Source: Muricea muricata (taxonomy: Eukaryota; Cnidaria; Anthozoa; Malacalcyonacea; Plexauridae). From it: DNA of 64,000 nucleotides. The stretch is from positions 27,640,118 to 27,704,117 of the forward strand of contig OY979716.1 of NCBI GenBank assembly GCA_963855995.1, in the 5' to 3' direction. Shown here one piece after another: positions 24,329 through 34,250 of the stretch (its first letter is position 1; each line of letters opens with the position of its first letter). A program made the position numbers and the translations under genes. The notes beneath the pieces are model-generated. The model ran no database searches, was not told the origin of the DNA, and saw nothing but the letters and a program-made list of their open reading frames with translations.

Positions 24329-24446
24329 GATGAAAACCATCAAAGATGAAAACCATGCTGGAAAACACGAGTTTCATCGTAAGTAGACGTCAAAATAAAA
24401 CCTCAAAAAATTTCTGACTCGGGCTGAATTTTCATCGGAAACTTTA

Positions 24447-24857
24447 CATAGAAAATGTTTATCCAAATGCGGCGAATCAAAATGCGCGACATGCAACATC
24501 CTCATAACGAGCGACAGCGTAGACTTCAAAAACGGAAAAAGATGGGACATTAAATCCGCCATGTCATGCAAGTCAAGATACATCATATATGCTATTATCT
24601 GTCCAAACTGTCGCGGTTTTTATATAGGTCAAACTGAACACTTACGGAACAGAGTCACATTACACAAAGAACAAATAAAGCATGAGAAATATCGATAATT
24701 AAATGTGAGCGAACACTTGGTAAAATACAGCAATGGCAGTTTTAGCATAATGTCTATATACAAATGTGAAAACACAACAAGAATATTTAGAGAAAACAAG
24801 GAAGAGGAAATAATAAAGTTTCTTAAACCAGAACTTAATTCCAGCTATCATTAGATA
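24447..24857 (+). pseudogene. Penelope-like element fragment, GIY-YIG end
   Basis: The plus-strand frame reads KCLSKCGESKCATC, then SCKSRYIIYAIICPNC followed by FYIGQTEHLRNRVTLHKEQIK. This is the cysteine-rich linker and GIY-YIG endonuclease of an EN-plus Penelope-like retroelement, ending EEEIIKFLKPELN. There is one in-frame stop after the EQIKHEKYR stretch. The reverse transcriptase part is absent. A hammerhead-like motif follows at 25,000. Confidence 0.75.
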
Positions 24858-24999
24858 ATAGAGGCCATAGAATAGATAACAAGAACTATGAACAATGATC
24901 TCTGTCATAAACATTCCATAAAAGTAATTATCTAAGTAATTAAATTAATCTTTGTAGATATATAAATAAGTTGTCAACCATACCACTCAAATGTAATAT

Positions 25000-25036
25000 G
25001 CACCTGAAAAGCTAAATAAAGCGAAAACGTTAGTGC
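25000..25036 (+). ncRNA. Degenerate hammerhead-like motif of the PLE tail
   Basis: GCAC-CTGAAAA-(stem II)-CGAAA-ACGTTA-GTGC: stem I (GCAC/GTGC), the GAAA box and the cleavage-side TTA are present, but the CTGATGA box reads CTGAAAA. It is probably inactive. Confidence 0.45.
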
Positions 25037-25083
25037 AACAACAAAACATAAAGAGTGTATATTGCTTCTGTTGTCGCACCAAG

Positions 25084-25249
<166 letters not shown>

Positions 25250-25386
25250 GATAGATAAATGTAGTGATAAAAACTATCGTGAGGATAGAATTTAGCGCAT
25301 ACAAAATCGTACGGATAGAGTGCTCAATGCGTACGCAGAGCGGTATAACACAAGATGAGAAACACAAGTTACTTCATCGAAATTTT

Positions 25387-25446
25387 ATTTACTACAGGAC
25401 TGTTTCGTATGGCAAGTGTTGAACTTGCCACACTCATCAGGTAAAT
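25387..25446 (-). ncRNA. Hammerhead ribozyme of the minus-strand PLE copy
   Basis: On the minus strand: ATTTAC (stem I), CTGATGAG, stem II (TGTGGCAAGT...ACTTGCCATA), CGAAAC, a short stem III (CAG...CTG), the GTA cleavage site and GTAAAT (stem I partner). All core boxes are intact. Minimal hammerheads of this kind are known from Penelope-like elements, where they process transcripts. Confidence 0.85.
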
Positions 25447-25532
25447 ATAATATTACAACAGCGCAACGGAATATATGTACAAGGGATGCATAATTAAATT
25501 ATTCGATCATGTTACATGTCCTGGTGAGAGTG

Positions 25533-26513
25533 TCATCGTAGTAGAAATTTCTTCCGGTGTCGGCATGTGGATATGAGTTCGTTACGTTTGTTGAGAGAGC
25601 TTAGTTCGGGGTGGCATATGATGATAAATTTTTCGGACATACATAAGTGACAGCGTTTGGTTTTATTAGAGTATGGTTGTGATTTCTTAATGATTTTCCA
25701 GTTAATGGTATACGAGGTGTTGGAATCTTTTAATTTCCAGATGTGCTTGCTTAGTTCGGTTGCGTTTCTCTTGGTTTTGTTACGGAAGGAGCTGGTGTGG
25801 TTAAGGTAGCGGGTTTTGAAAGTGTTCTCAGTAAGGCCAACGTAGGTTTGAACTTCTTTCGTAGCTTTGTTTGTCACTGCGGCCTGGTAGATTACTGCCT
25901 TTGTCTGGCATTCTCCTTGCAGTGGGCAGGCATCTTTCGCGTGGCAATTGCAATTTCTTTCTGTGATGGTGTTCCTGTTGGCTTCTTTGCGCAGAATGGT
26001 TTTATTGTGCGACGAGATGATGCTCTGGACATTCGGCATACAACTATAGCTTAGTTTCAGTGTGTTCCGGTTGAATATTTTGTTTAGCGGGCGGTTTTTT
26101 GGAAATGATTCATCGATTGCTTTAAGGAACTTATGCCCGATGTCGGTTTTGACGTTTGAGGTGAAGGGAGGGTTGTACCAGGTAATATTACGGCTTCTGC
26201 GGTGGGTTTTTTGTGCGGGTTGTGGTTCGTAGTGTAAGTTGTAGCTGTAGCCGCTCTTTTTCAAAGCTTCTTGATATGGGCGAGTGCTTGCGTCGAACGA
26301 TTGCTTGTCGGATGAAATTCTCGAAAGACGTTGGTTGATAGTTTCAGGGATTCTACGTAGAATGGACGGAGGATGGTTGCTTTGCACGTTGACGTACTGA
26401 GGGTTGACGTACTGAGGGTTGACGTACTGAGGGTTGACGTACTGAGGGTTGACGTACTGAGGGTTGCTTTGCACGTTGACGTACCTACCTACTTTCGCAT
26501 TTACCAACCGCAT
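25533..26513 (-). CDS. PLE C-terminal region with GIY-YIG endonuclease (minus copy)
   Basis: The frame is open over 326 codons. From the N-terminus: a PQYVN repeat encoded by the 15-bp array, SILRRIPETINQRLSRISS (C-terminal to the RT core), NITWYNPPFTSNVKT, the cysteine-rich CNCHAKDACPLQGEC, then the GIY-YIG domain (TYVGLTENTFKTRYLNH) and KRCHLCMSEKFIII with LNKRNELISTCRHRKKFLL. The RT core is missing, so the product could not retrotranspose by itself. It is the mirror copy of 26,485-27,601. Confidence 0.8.
   Translation of the reverse strand: MRLVNAKVGRYVNVQSNPQYVNPQYVNPQYVNPQYVNPQYVNVQSNHPPSILRRIPETINQRLSRISSDKQSFDASTRPYQEALKKSGYSYNLHYEPQPAQKTHRRSRNITWYNPPFTSNVKTDIGHKFLKAIDESFPKNRPLNKIFNRNTLKLSYSCMPNVQSIISSHNKTILRKEANRNTITERNCNCHAKDACPLQGECQTKAVIYQAAVTNKATKEVQTYVGLTENTFKTRYLNHTSSFRNKTKRNATELSKHIWKLKDSNTSYTINWKIIKKSQPYSNKTKRCHLCMSEKFIIICHPELSSLNKRNELISTCRHRKKFLLR
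26391..26465. repeat. 15-bp tandem array (5 units) at the PLE palindrome junction
   Basis: Five copies of GACGTACTGAGGGTT, flanked on both sides by GTTGCTTTGCACGTTGACGTAC (26,378-26,399 and 26,464-26,485). The unit derives from PLE coding sequence; the plus copy has a single one. This looks like polymerase slippage at the turn-round point. Confidence 0.9.
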
Positions 26514-27601
26514 ACAGAAACGACATTGGCTTGTACCGCGACGATGGTCTTGGCGCGCTTAATGCTTTACCCAGAGAGATCGAAAAGATCAAAAAACAAA
26601 TCTGCAAGGTATTCAACGACAACAAGCTCAAGCTAACTATTGAAGCAAACAAAAAATGCTTGAACTTTCTGGACATCACTTTTGACCTCAGGTCCGGCAC
26701 CCCGAAACCGCACACGAAGCCAGGCAATGTCCCTCAGTACGTCAACGTGCAAAGCAACCATCCTCCGTCCATTCTACGTAGAATCCCTGAAACTATCAAC
26801 CAGCGTCTTTCGAGAATTTCATCCGACAAGCAATCGTTCGACGCAAGCACTCGCCCATACCAAGAAGCTTTGAAAAAGAGCGGCTACAGCTACAACTTAC
26901 ACTACGAACCACAACCCGCACAAAAAACCCACCGCAGAAGCCGTAATATTACCTGGTACAACCCTCCCTTCACCTCAAACGTCAAAACCGACATCGGGCA
27001 TAAGTTCCTTAAAGCAATCGATGAATCATTTCCAAAAAACCACCCGCTAAACAAAATATTCAACCGGAGCACACTGAAACTAAGCTATAGTTGTATGCCG
27101 AATGTCCAGAGCATCATCTCGTCGCACAATAAAACCATTCTGCGCAAAGAAGCCAACAAGAACACCATCACAGAAAGAAATTGCAATTGCCGCGCGAAAG
27201 ATGCCTGCCCACTGCAAGGAGAATGCCAGACAAAGGCAGTAATCTACCAGGCCGCAGTGACAAACAAAGCTACGAAAGAAGTTCAAACCTACGTTGGCCT
27301 TACTGAGAACACTTTCAAAACCCGTTACCTTAACCACACCAGCTCCTTCCGTAACAAAACCAAGAGAAACGCAACCGAACTAAGCAAGCACATCTGGAAA
27401 TTAAAAGATTCCAACACCTCGTATACCATTAACTGGAAAATCATTAAGAAATCACAACCATACTCTAATAAAACCAAACGCTGTAACTTATGTATGTCCG
27501 AAAAATTTATCATCATATGCCACCCCGAACTAAGCTCTCTCAACAAACGTAACGAACTCATATCCACATGCCGACACCGGAAGAAATTTCTACTACGATA
27601 A
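26485..27601 (+). CDS. PLE partial reverse transcriptase plus GIY-YIG endonuclease (plus copy)
   Basis: The frame opens upstream of the formal ATG at 26,531 and begins inside the RT with LLSHLPTAYRNDIGLYRDDG, where YRDD is the catalytic motif C. It continues with the thumb-like KLKLTIEANKKCLNFLDITF, the linker, the Cys cluster CNCRAKDACPLQGEC, the GIY-YIG domain and KRCNLCMSEKF...NELISTCRHRKKFLL, then a stop. About 370 residues are open. The fingers and most of the palm are missing. A hammerhead follows 90 bp after the stop. Confidence 0.85.
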
Positions 27602-27690
27602 CACTCTCACCAGGACATGTAACATGATCGAATCATTTAATTATGCATCCCTTGTACATATATTCCGTTGCGCTGTTGTAATATTATATC

Positions 27691-27750
27691 ATTTACCTGA
27701 TGAGTGTGGCAAGTTCAATACTTGCCATACGAAACAGTCCTGTAGTAAAT
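27691..27750 (+). ncRNA. Hammerhead ribozyme of the plus-strand PLE copy
   Basis: ATTTAC, CTGATGAG, stem II (TGTGGCAAGT with loop TCAAT), CGAAAC, short stem III, GTA, GTAAAT. It is identical to the minus copy except for one loop base. The cleavage site should be after GTA at about 27,744. Confidence 0.85.
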
Positions 27751-27876
27751 AAAATTTCGATGAAGTAATTTGTGTTTCTCATCTTGTGTTATATATATAT
27801 ATATATATAAACGGGATAGTTTTGGTCTGCGAAATACAAAACAGTACTCAATGACATAAGGACAGAGCGAAACGTA

Positions 27877-28008
27877 TATAGTCACAAAATACCTCAAAAA
27901 CGTACCACTACAGTCTGTTTCGTGCAGAGGGAATCTTCAGGTGGTAGAAGATTCCCTCTGGATGAAACAGACTGTAGTGGTAAGTTTTTGAGGTATTTTG
28001 TGACTATA
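27877..28008. repeat. Hairpin element, arms about 60 bp, TA-rich flanks
   Basis: TATAGTCACAAAATACCTC... is mirrored by ...GAGGTATTTTGTGACTATA, with CAGAGGGAATCTTC and GAAGATTCCCTCTG near the tip. There are a few mismatches and TA-rich sequence on both sides. It is the same design as the 14.0-kb hairpin. Confidence 0.85.
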
Positions 28009-28717
28009 TATATATATGTATATATAATTATATATACATGTACACACCACGAAAGTCTGATAAGTAGGGGGGAGCACACATTCATATATTCGTTTTCATA
28101 GACCATCAAAACAATTGGTTTCATAAGAAACTAATATTGCTGAATATGACCTCTCCCAACGCGAATATGCCCCCTCCCAACTTAGCGATTGCCTAATTAC
28201 CCACAGGGAATGTTGACATTGCACCAACCCACATACAGGACTGCATGCCATAATTGGCTACGACTGCTATAGTTGCTCGGTCGTAATTAAGGTGAAGTTA
28301 AATAGATAGAAAAAACGGTTGAACCGCGCTTTACCTTCCGGAACAGTTTTCGTTATGCACAGATTATTAGTGGACAGTATTGTATTCCATACTTATAAAT
28401 AAACATAGAGATATACACAAGCACAGAAATAGAGAAGGTTGCCAGGTGTGGACTATTTAAATATTGTTCGACACTATTTGCTGCGTCAGTTTAAATCAAC
28501 TACAACACCGGGAGGCCAAGAAAAACCCTACAGCGTAAGGAAACCTGGGTCGGGCTAAGATGTTGCAGCGCCCCCCGGGAAGGCAAACTGTTACTACAAA
28601 ATTTAAACCGAAAAATTCAGTGTCAGTCGTGTAGCGTCCGAGAAGAACACTTTCTTCGGGCACTTGGCTTTTATACTGTCCGAGTGATTACCATAATGTA
28701 TGCTAATGCACGCAAGT
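28009..28717. other. Intergenic, nothing recognised
   Basis: No supported ORF, repeat or RNA gene; a short GC-richer patch lies near 28,560-28,590. Confidence 0.3.
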
Positions 28718-30475
28718 ATTTTAAAGTGCATATGGCATAATCACCTTTCTTTTTCCAAAAACCCGCCATAACAATACGATTCGAATGCTGTATACCATTT
28801 TTCGAGCGGATAAATACTTCCAGAGATATTCGGTTTCAAACACGCCAAAAATCGGGTTTTTGAAATTATGGCTGGGAGAAAAGAGACTGGGTCGAATTAG
28901 CTCTGTGACGTCATACCGGGAACACGTCCCAATACTGCATATAAAAACAATACAAAAATATTGTCATATACTAAGCAAAAAATAGCCAAAAACAATTACT
29001 TTTGGGGGATATTTGTTTGTATATGAACTTGTACATTCAAGGCGACTGAAAACTCATCATTGTATCTTGGAAACTGAAGGAGACAGCTGAAATTTAGAGA
29101 ATTGAGTCAAATGCAACGTTGGCATTGAGTCAGGCGTCATGTGTCACATAACGCGTCTGTTTAGAAACGAATTCTTCGCTTTGAAGCTGTAAAAGCACTG
29201 GACATGGTGATATACAGGCATGAATACATAGAACACAAGGATATTGAATCGCTAGCTGAGTAGACGCGTGAAAAAGTCACAAGCACAGTGAGCACTCGTG
29301 TTTTCTTCGTTGATGTAGTTGCTGTTAAGACTTCTTATGTTGTTTGCAGTATTTGTACACACATCATCTTGTTCATATAAATCTAAACGCAAAGCTTTAT
29401 CAAATTGCCACATTGGATGCTGAATACTTGTTATTTCTATGTATGTAATACTTTATTATTATGACTGCGTGAGGTATAGAAAGAGATTGAAAAGTATACT
29501 GTAGGGCCATATTAGGCTTCTACGACCACCTTATTTACGAATACAGTAATAAAACTAAACCTAAAGGTAAAAAATATTGAGAAACACTACAGTTTAGATT
29601 ACGCAGCTGCACAACGATGTATGCGATACAGGAAAATAAAAAGCTCATCTAAATGCTGACATTTACTCTACTCTCAAAATTTGCTATATAGAGAGAGAAA
29701 TACAGTGATAAATAATATATCCAATGTATAAAACACATAAAGATTCATTGTTGTAAGCTTTTAGATTTAATTTACCCATCAAAGACTGCAGACTGCATGC
29801 CAGTCAAAAGCTTGTGAGAAATGAATATTTCAACCAGACAACGTTTACACGATTAGCAGAAGTATATATCCCAAATGTCATTAACATACGCACAGTCAAC
29901 ATTGTTATAATACTTGCGCCATTTAACTCTTCATGCGCCTACTCAGCCAGCGATTTAATATCCTTGTGTTCTGTTCTGTGTATTCATGCCTGTATATCAC
30001 CTTGTCCAATGTGCTTTAACAGCTTCAATGGAAGAATTCCTTTGTAAACAGACGCGTTATATGACACATGACGCTAACTAATGCTAACGTTGCATTTGAC
30101 TCAAATCTCTTAATTTGAGCTATTTTCTTCAGTTTCCCAGGTACAATGATGGGTTTTCAGTCGACTTGAACGTGCAAGTTTATATACAAACAAATATCCC
30201 CCAAAAGTAATTATTTTTGGCTATTTTTCGCCTCGAACATGACTATATTTTTGTATTGTTTTTATATGCGGTATTGAGACGTGTTCCCGGCATGACGTCA
30301 CAGAGCTAATTCGATTCAGCCTCTTTTCTCCCGGCCATGATTTCAAAAGCTCAATTTTGAACCCAAATATCTCTGGAAGTATTTATCTGTTCGAAGAATG
30401 GTATATTTCATTCGAATCGTCTTGTCACGGTGAATTTTTGAAAAAAAAATGGTGATTATGACATATGCACTTTAA
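28718..30475. repeat. Foldback element, arms about 0.57 kb
   Basis: The left arm starts TTAAAGTGCATATGGCATAATCACC and the right arm ends GGTGATTATGACATATGCACTTTAA. The arms match with moderate divergence through landmarks such as CTCTGTGACGTCATACCGGG (left) and CCCGGCATGACGTCACAGAG (right), and the ACGCGTCTGTTTA block. The outermost bases could be a TTAA or TA target duplication, which I cannot settle. There is no coding capacity. Confidence 0.75.
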
Positions 30476-30573
30476 CAATAAACGTATAGAAATATATATG
30501 CTCTACTAATGCTACGCAATCGTAGAGAATAGGCTATTATATAAAGCAAAACTAAAAAATAACCACAAGAACA

Positions 30574-30579
30574 TTTATT
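30574..30579 (-). terminator. Polyadenylation signal for the secreted peptide gene
   Basis: AATAAA on the minus strand about 85 bp after the stop of the 30,872-30,663 ORF. Confidence 0.4.
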
Positions 30580-30662
30580 TCATTTTTGCCCCTTATTCCT
30601 TTATACTAATTACAGGTCTAATTATTGTTGTCCTTGTGAAATTCATGCATGCAGCTTTTTTT

Positions 30663-30872
30663 TTACCCCCACCATTCCCAACAACGGCAAAAGTTGGGAG
30701 GACAGAACGGAGGAATGTGATTGCAATTAGCATTGCACCACGCATTACTTCCAGCACTTGCGCCAATCCAAATACAGTATTTTCGAGGCCCTCTTTGAGG
30801 CATGCCTTCTCCTGTTGGCAGGATGATTACGTTCATAAAAAGAACGAGGCCAAGAAAGATATAGAACGACAT
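30663..30872 (-). CDS. Small secreted cysteine-rich peptide, 69 aa
   Basis: The ORF starts with a clear signal peptide (MSFYIFLGLVLFMNVIILP, likely cleaved near GEG). The mature part of about 45 residues has six cysteines with spacing C-x12-C-x3-C-x6-C-x4-C-x-C and the signature WCNANCNHIPPFCPPNFCRC. I recall similar WC-x-x-NC-x-x-x-PP-x-CP-x-x-x-C-x-C endings in extracellular proteins of cnidarians and arthropods, some linked to chitin; this is memory, not a search. A splice acceptor (TTTATAG) lies just upstream of the ATG, so the 5' UTR is probably spliced. The frame is intact with an AATAAA downstream. It is probably a real host gene; the role is unknown. Confidence 0.6.
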   Translation of the reverse strand: MSFYIFLGLVLFMNVIILPTGEGMPQRGPRKYCIWIGASAGSNAWCNANCNHIPPFCPPNFCRCWEWWG

Positions 30873-30900
30873 TTCGAACGTTACCTATAAATATAGAAAA

Positions 30901-31206
30901 TTGCCAAATTTCAGTAATATATATTATTTGTTAAAACAGCTATTTACCAAGACCGTATTTTGTAAGAAAACTAAAACAATTTCAAGCATTAAACATCGCA
31001 CTTATGAATCTTTAAAATCATCAAATTTATCTAAACTTTCAGTGTTTATACAGAGTTCGGCAACCGACAACGGCAACGTCGTCAATAAAGACGTGGACCT
31101 TCCTCAACAACAGAAGCTAACACTAAAGGCGGTGTCAAACGAGGATAATTTGTTTTCTATTTATTTACAAGCAATTCCTGGTAAAATAATTATAGCTTAT
31201 ATATAA
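30901..31206 (+). CDS. Weak ORF of 101 aa, unrecognised
   Basis: This frame is low in information (Ser/Lys/Asn-rich) and has no motif. It lies upstream of the secreted peptide gene on the other strand. It is probably chance; listed only because nothing else explains the stretch. Confidence 0.15.
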   Translation: MPNFSNIYYLLKQLFTKTVFCKKTKTISSIKHRTYESLKSSNLSKLSVFIQSSATDNGNVVNKDVDLPQQQKLTLKAVSNEDNLFSIYLQAIPGKIIIAYI

Positions 31207-31225
31207 ATCAAGGACCATAGTTATA

Positions 31226-31967
31226 CAGGGTGCATGAAAGTAAAAATACCGACTCATTCTTGACTTGCAACCAATCTCTCGGGAATCACCAGACAATGTT
31301 GCTCGCCCACTACGACTGGTGCCCACAATAGAATTGACAAAATATTCTTTTGTGCCTCACCACAAACATGGCCGACGTGCAAGTCAAGAATTGCTGGAAT
31401 TTTGCAGTTCCCATGTAAGCAGCCAAGGTAGTTAATGATTGTAAAAGTAGAGTTCCACTCAAATTTCAACAGTGTATTAAATATAGCACGATTACATGTA
31501 ATGCATTTTAACTCCCATGCGCATGGAATTAGATTTATGTTTTAAGATTGTTAAATGAAATTTGTAAAACAAATATATCATACGAAGTGTCCCCAAAAAA
31601 TGACATTATATAGAAATAATTATCCTATTGTTGTAATTTGAATGCCTGCATGCGCACTATGCTAAGCTCACAGGTGCATAAGCTTCTGCTTCTGCATGGA
31701 ATTTTAATGCATTACCATAAAAGTCAAAGTACAAGTAAATGATACGATCAGTTAGAGTAACAATAATGGTTATACAGAGCAACGAGTATTTATGGTAACA
31801 CAATACACCTTAACACCAAATGTAACCGTGGTGGATATCAATTTAGAATCCAATTTATAGACCGAAACTGAATTTCATTAAATTACCACCGTATGTGTAA
31901 TCACGAGCGTTTAAGAGCGCTTTACAAACAATGAGATAACTTCTATAGTGTCACTTGGGACACCCTG
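31226..31967. mobile_element. Tc1/mariner-type MITE-like element
   Basis: The ends are CAGGGTG and CACCCTG, each bordered by TA, which fits a TA target duplication. The inverted match is short (about 7-8 bp), so the call is tentative. Its inner part near 31,260-31,400 resembles 51,170-51,310. Confidence 0.4.
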
Positions 31968-32254
31968 TACAGTCCCTGCAGTAGGTTTCTTTGATTGTGA
32001 GAGAACTATAGTGATAGGGCAACTGTTTATTTATTAACATTTCACATGCACGTGTCAGTGCGGAGCAGGAAGAGAGTATAGCATACGAAAACAAGCATGC
32101 TCTATATGACAAAAGTACGGTGGCCCACAACGGCAACACGATTTTCTTTTCAAAGTACAAAATATTCAATTTTTAGCTGCGTTATTTTTTGTTTTGAAAC
32201 TGTTTTCGATTTCGCCAGATGTTCGGTTTTTTTGTCACGCAAAATTTATTTTTT
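31968..32254. other. Intergenic, nothing recognised
   Basis: AT-rich sequence with no supported feature. Confidence 0.3.
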
Positions 32255-32425
32255 TTCCGTAGCGAAATTTATTTTCGAGCGAAATTTTTTTACAAGGAAA
32301 ATTCTTTTTCGGTAGCGAAATTTATTTTTGAGCGTTTTTTTTTCTTCAAGGGAAATTTTTTTTCCGTAGCGAAATTTATTTTCGAGCGAATTTTTTATAA
32401 GAAAATTTTTTTCTCCAAATAAACG
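32255..32425. repeat. Imperfect tandem repeat, about 55-bp unit
   Basis: GTAGCGAAATTTATTTTCGAGCG recurs near 32,259, 32,312 and 32,366, with T-rich spacers. The plus-strand ORFs over it reflect the repeat. Confidence 0.75.
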
Positions 32426-32660
32426 TTTTTTACTGTGAACGATATTTTTTTGTTTAATATTTAGTAATAGGTAACAGGAACCTTATTGGTGTCTAGCAAA
32501 ATAAAATAATATTCTGTGACAACAGTTCTTATGTTCATAATGTGGTAGTCTACATGTAATATGAAATATGATATGGCATGAGGGCAGGCCAGGCCAGAGT
32601 GACTAAATGTAAATCTACGAGACAGGGAGAGTAAAAAACAATATCTAGAAATGGAAATAC

Positions 32661-34250
32661 TCAAATAAGTATTAAGCCCTCTCTCCATACACTATCGTAC
32701 GCTTTTCTAAAATCAACAAAACAAGCAAAAATTGGCTTTCGTTTAACTTTGTAAGTTTCCATTAACGTTTTTAAAACCAAAAGGTGGTTTGCAGTCCTGC
32801 AGTCTCTTCTAAATCCTACATGACATCGGCTTAAAATTTTATGCTGTTCCAAATAGTGGTTAAGTCTCTCATTCATTATTAACGTAAAGAATTTCCCTAA
32901 ACAGATGCTGATACAAATACCTCTATAATTATTCGGGCCATCTGTGTTACCTGTTTTATATATGCGTACTATAAACCCTTTAGACCAAGAAGTAGGGAAT
33001 ACCCCTTTAGATAAAATGACATTAAACAATTTCACAAAATAGGATGGCAAAACTGTGACCGATAGTTTGATAATCTCATTGGAAAATGGGTCACTTTTCC
33101 ATGTTTCAATTTTTTAGAAATTCTACGTATTTCATTAATTGAAATTGGCTCATCAAGGGTGTCATTTTTACCACTGGCCCAGAGATTGAAATTTTTAACG
33201 ATTTGGGCTTCAGTACTAGATTCGTCAGTATAAAGACTTGAACTCTTATTTAAATTTTTGAAATATTCGAACCATTCTGAGGACGATATTTCTTCGGACA
33301 CTTTTTTTGTTTGGTTTGCCTTGATGGAATTAACCAATTTCCAATATTTTTTAGGGTTTTTATCAGCTAAAGCATCGATTTTGTCTAACAATGCACTGTG
33401 GAACTGTCTTTTTTGCTTTTTAATAAAACGTTTATATTCCTTTTTCTTAGCGAAGAATAAATGTCTTGAAAATGTATCATCCGGGTACATTGTAAGTAAG
33501 TTACCCAGGTTTCTCAGATTCTTCTTGAGTACATAACAGTCATTATTATACCATTTTTGATTTTGCTTTGACATGTTCTTTTTAGTTTTCTTTTGTTTTT
33601 TAAATGGTAAAATCCTGTGGCAAGAGTCACTTAGAATTTCCGTAAATTCATCAACTAAATGGTCAACATTATAGGATGTTTTATCAGTAAAAAGAGAATT
33701 TAATTTGTTTTGTACTTCATCTGAATTAATAACGTCTCTTAGACAATTACTCATACTTGGATCCCATACAAAAGATTTAGGTTGATGTGTCAATTCAATA
33801 TCATCTTCCGAACGGCCAGAGATATTTACTCTCATCACAAATGATAAACAGCAATGATGGGAGAATTCATTAATATTACCAACTGAAAAATTATTAATAC
33901 TAGACTGAATGTCACGAGACCCAATAACATAATTGACAACACTAGCACTGTTGTACGTATGACATGTAAATTGCCCAAAGAAATCTCCTATGGCTCATCC
34001 ATTTAGTACAAATAAGTTGTCACCAATACACAATTCTAGCAGAGATCGGCCATAAGAGTTAACCTGTAGGTCTCTAGAACATCGTTTATCAATAGGAACA
34101 GCCGAATTAATTTCATAATCTAAAAATATAATCCTCAAGAGTACCTATTCTTGCATTAAAAACTCCACATAAGATAATTTCGCCTAAACGAGAGAATTTA
34201 TAAATTTTTTCTTGGAGACGTTCAAAATGATTAGTATCACACCGTTTTGA
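32661..34250 (-). pseudogene. LINE retrotransposon (APE endonuclease plus RT), truncated and broken
   Basis: Reading down the minus strand: an endonuclease-like part (about 34.25-33.85 kb) with EIILCGVFNARIG and GDFFGQFTCHTYNSASVVNYVI, broken by stops and shifts; then an open block 33,838-33,032 with WYNNDCYVLKKNLRNLG and KEYKRFIKKQKRQFHS and a helical linker; then RT blocks in 33,050-32,661 (SKGFIVRIYKTGNTDGPNNY, KFFTLIMNERL, GFRRDCRT, FACFVDFRKAYDSVW). The frame shifts near 33,040, and sequence stops matching an RT at about 32,690, so the second half of the RT and the 3' end are missing. I cannot assign a clade with confidence (CR1/L2/Jockey-like). Confidence 0.75.

Larger units (their letters stand above)
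25344..27793. mobile_element. Head-to-head pair of Penelope-like elements (2.45-kb palindrome)
   Basis: A minus-strand copy (25,344 to about 26,485) and a plus-strand copy (about 26,485 to 27,793) mirror each other almost exactly, including coding sequence, hammerhead ribozyme and 3' end (CATCTTGTGTTATA). The two proteins differ at only a handful of residues. Both are 5' truncated, the plus copy within the reverse transcriptase. The right end runs into TA repeats. The junction holds a 15-bp tandem array. A single event, or two targeted insertions in a row, would explain it. Confidence 0.85.

Noticed and set aside
26391-26465. CRISPR-like array
   Set aside because: Direct 15-bp tandem units with no spacers, in animal DNA and derived from PLE coding sequence.
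26531-26636. LINE-type identity for the YRDD-containing ORF
   Set aside because: The downstream GIY-YIG domain and hammerhead are Penelope-like features; no APE endonuclease is present.
31254-31469. 71-aa minus-strand ORF inside the mariner-type MITE
   Set aside because: No motif, and the related stretch at 51.2 kb is not open in the same frame.
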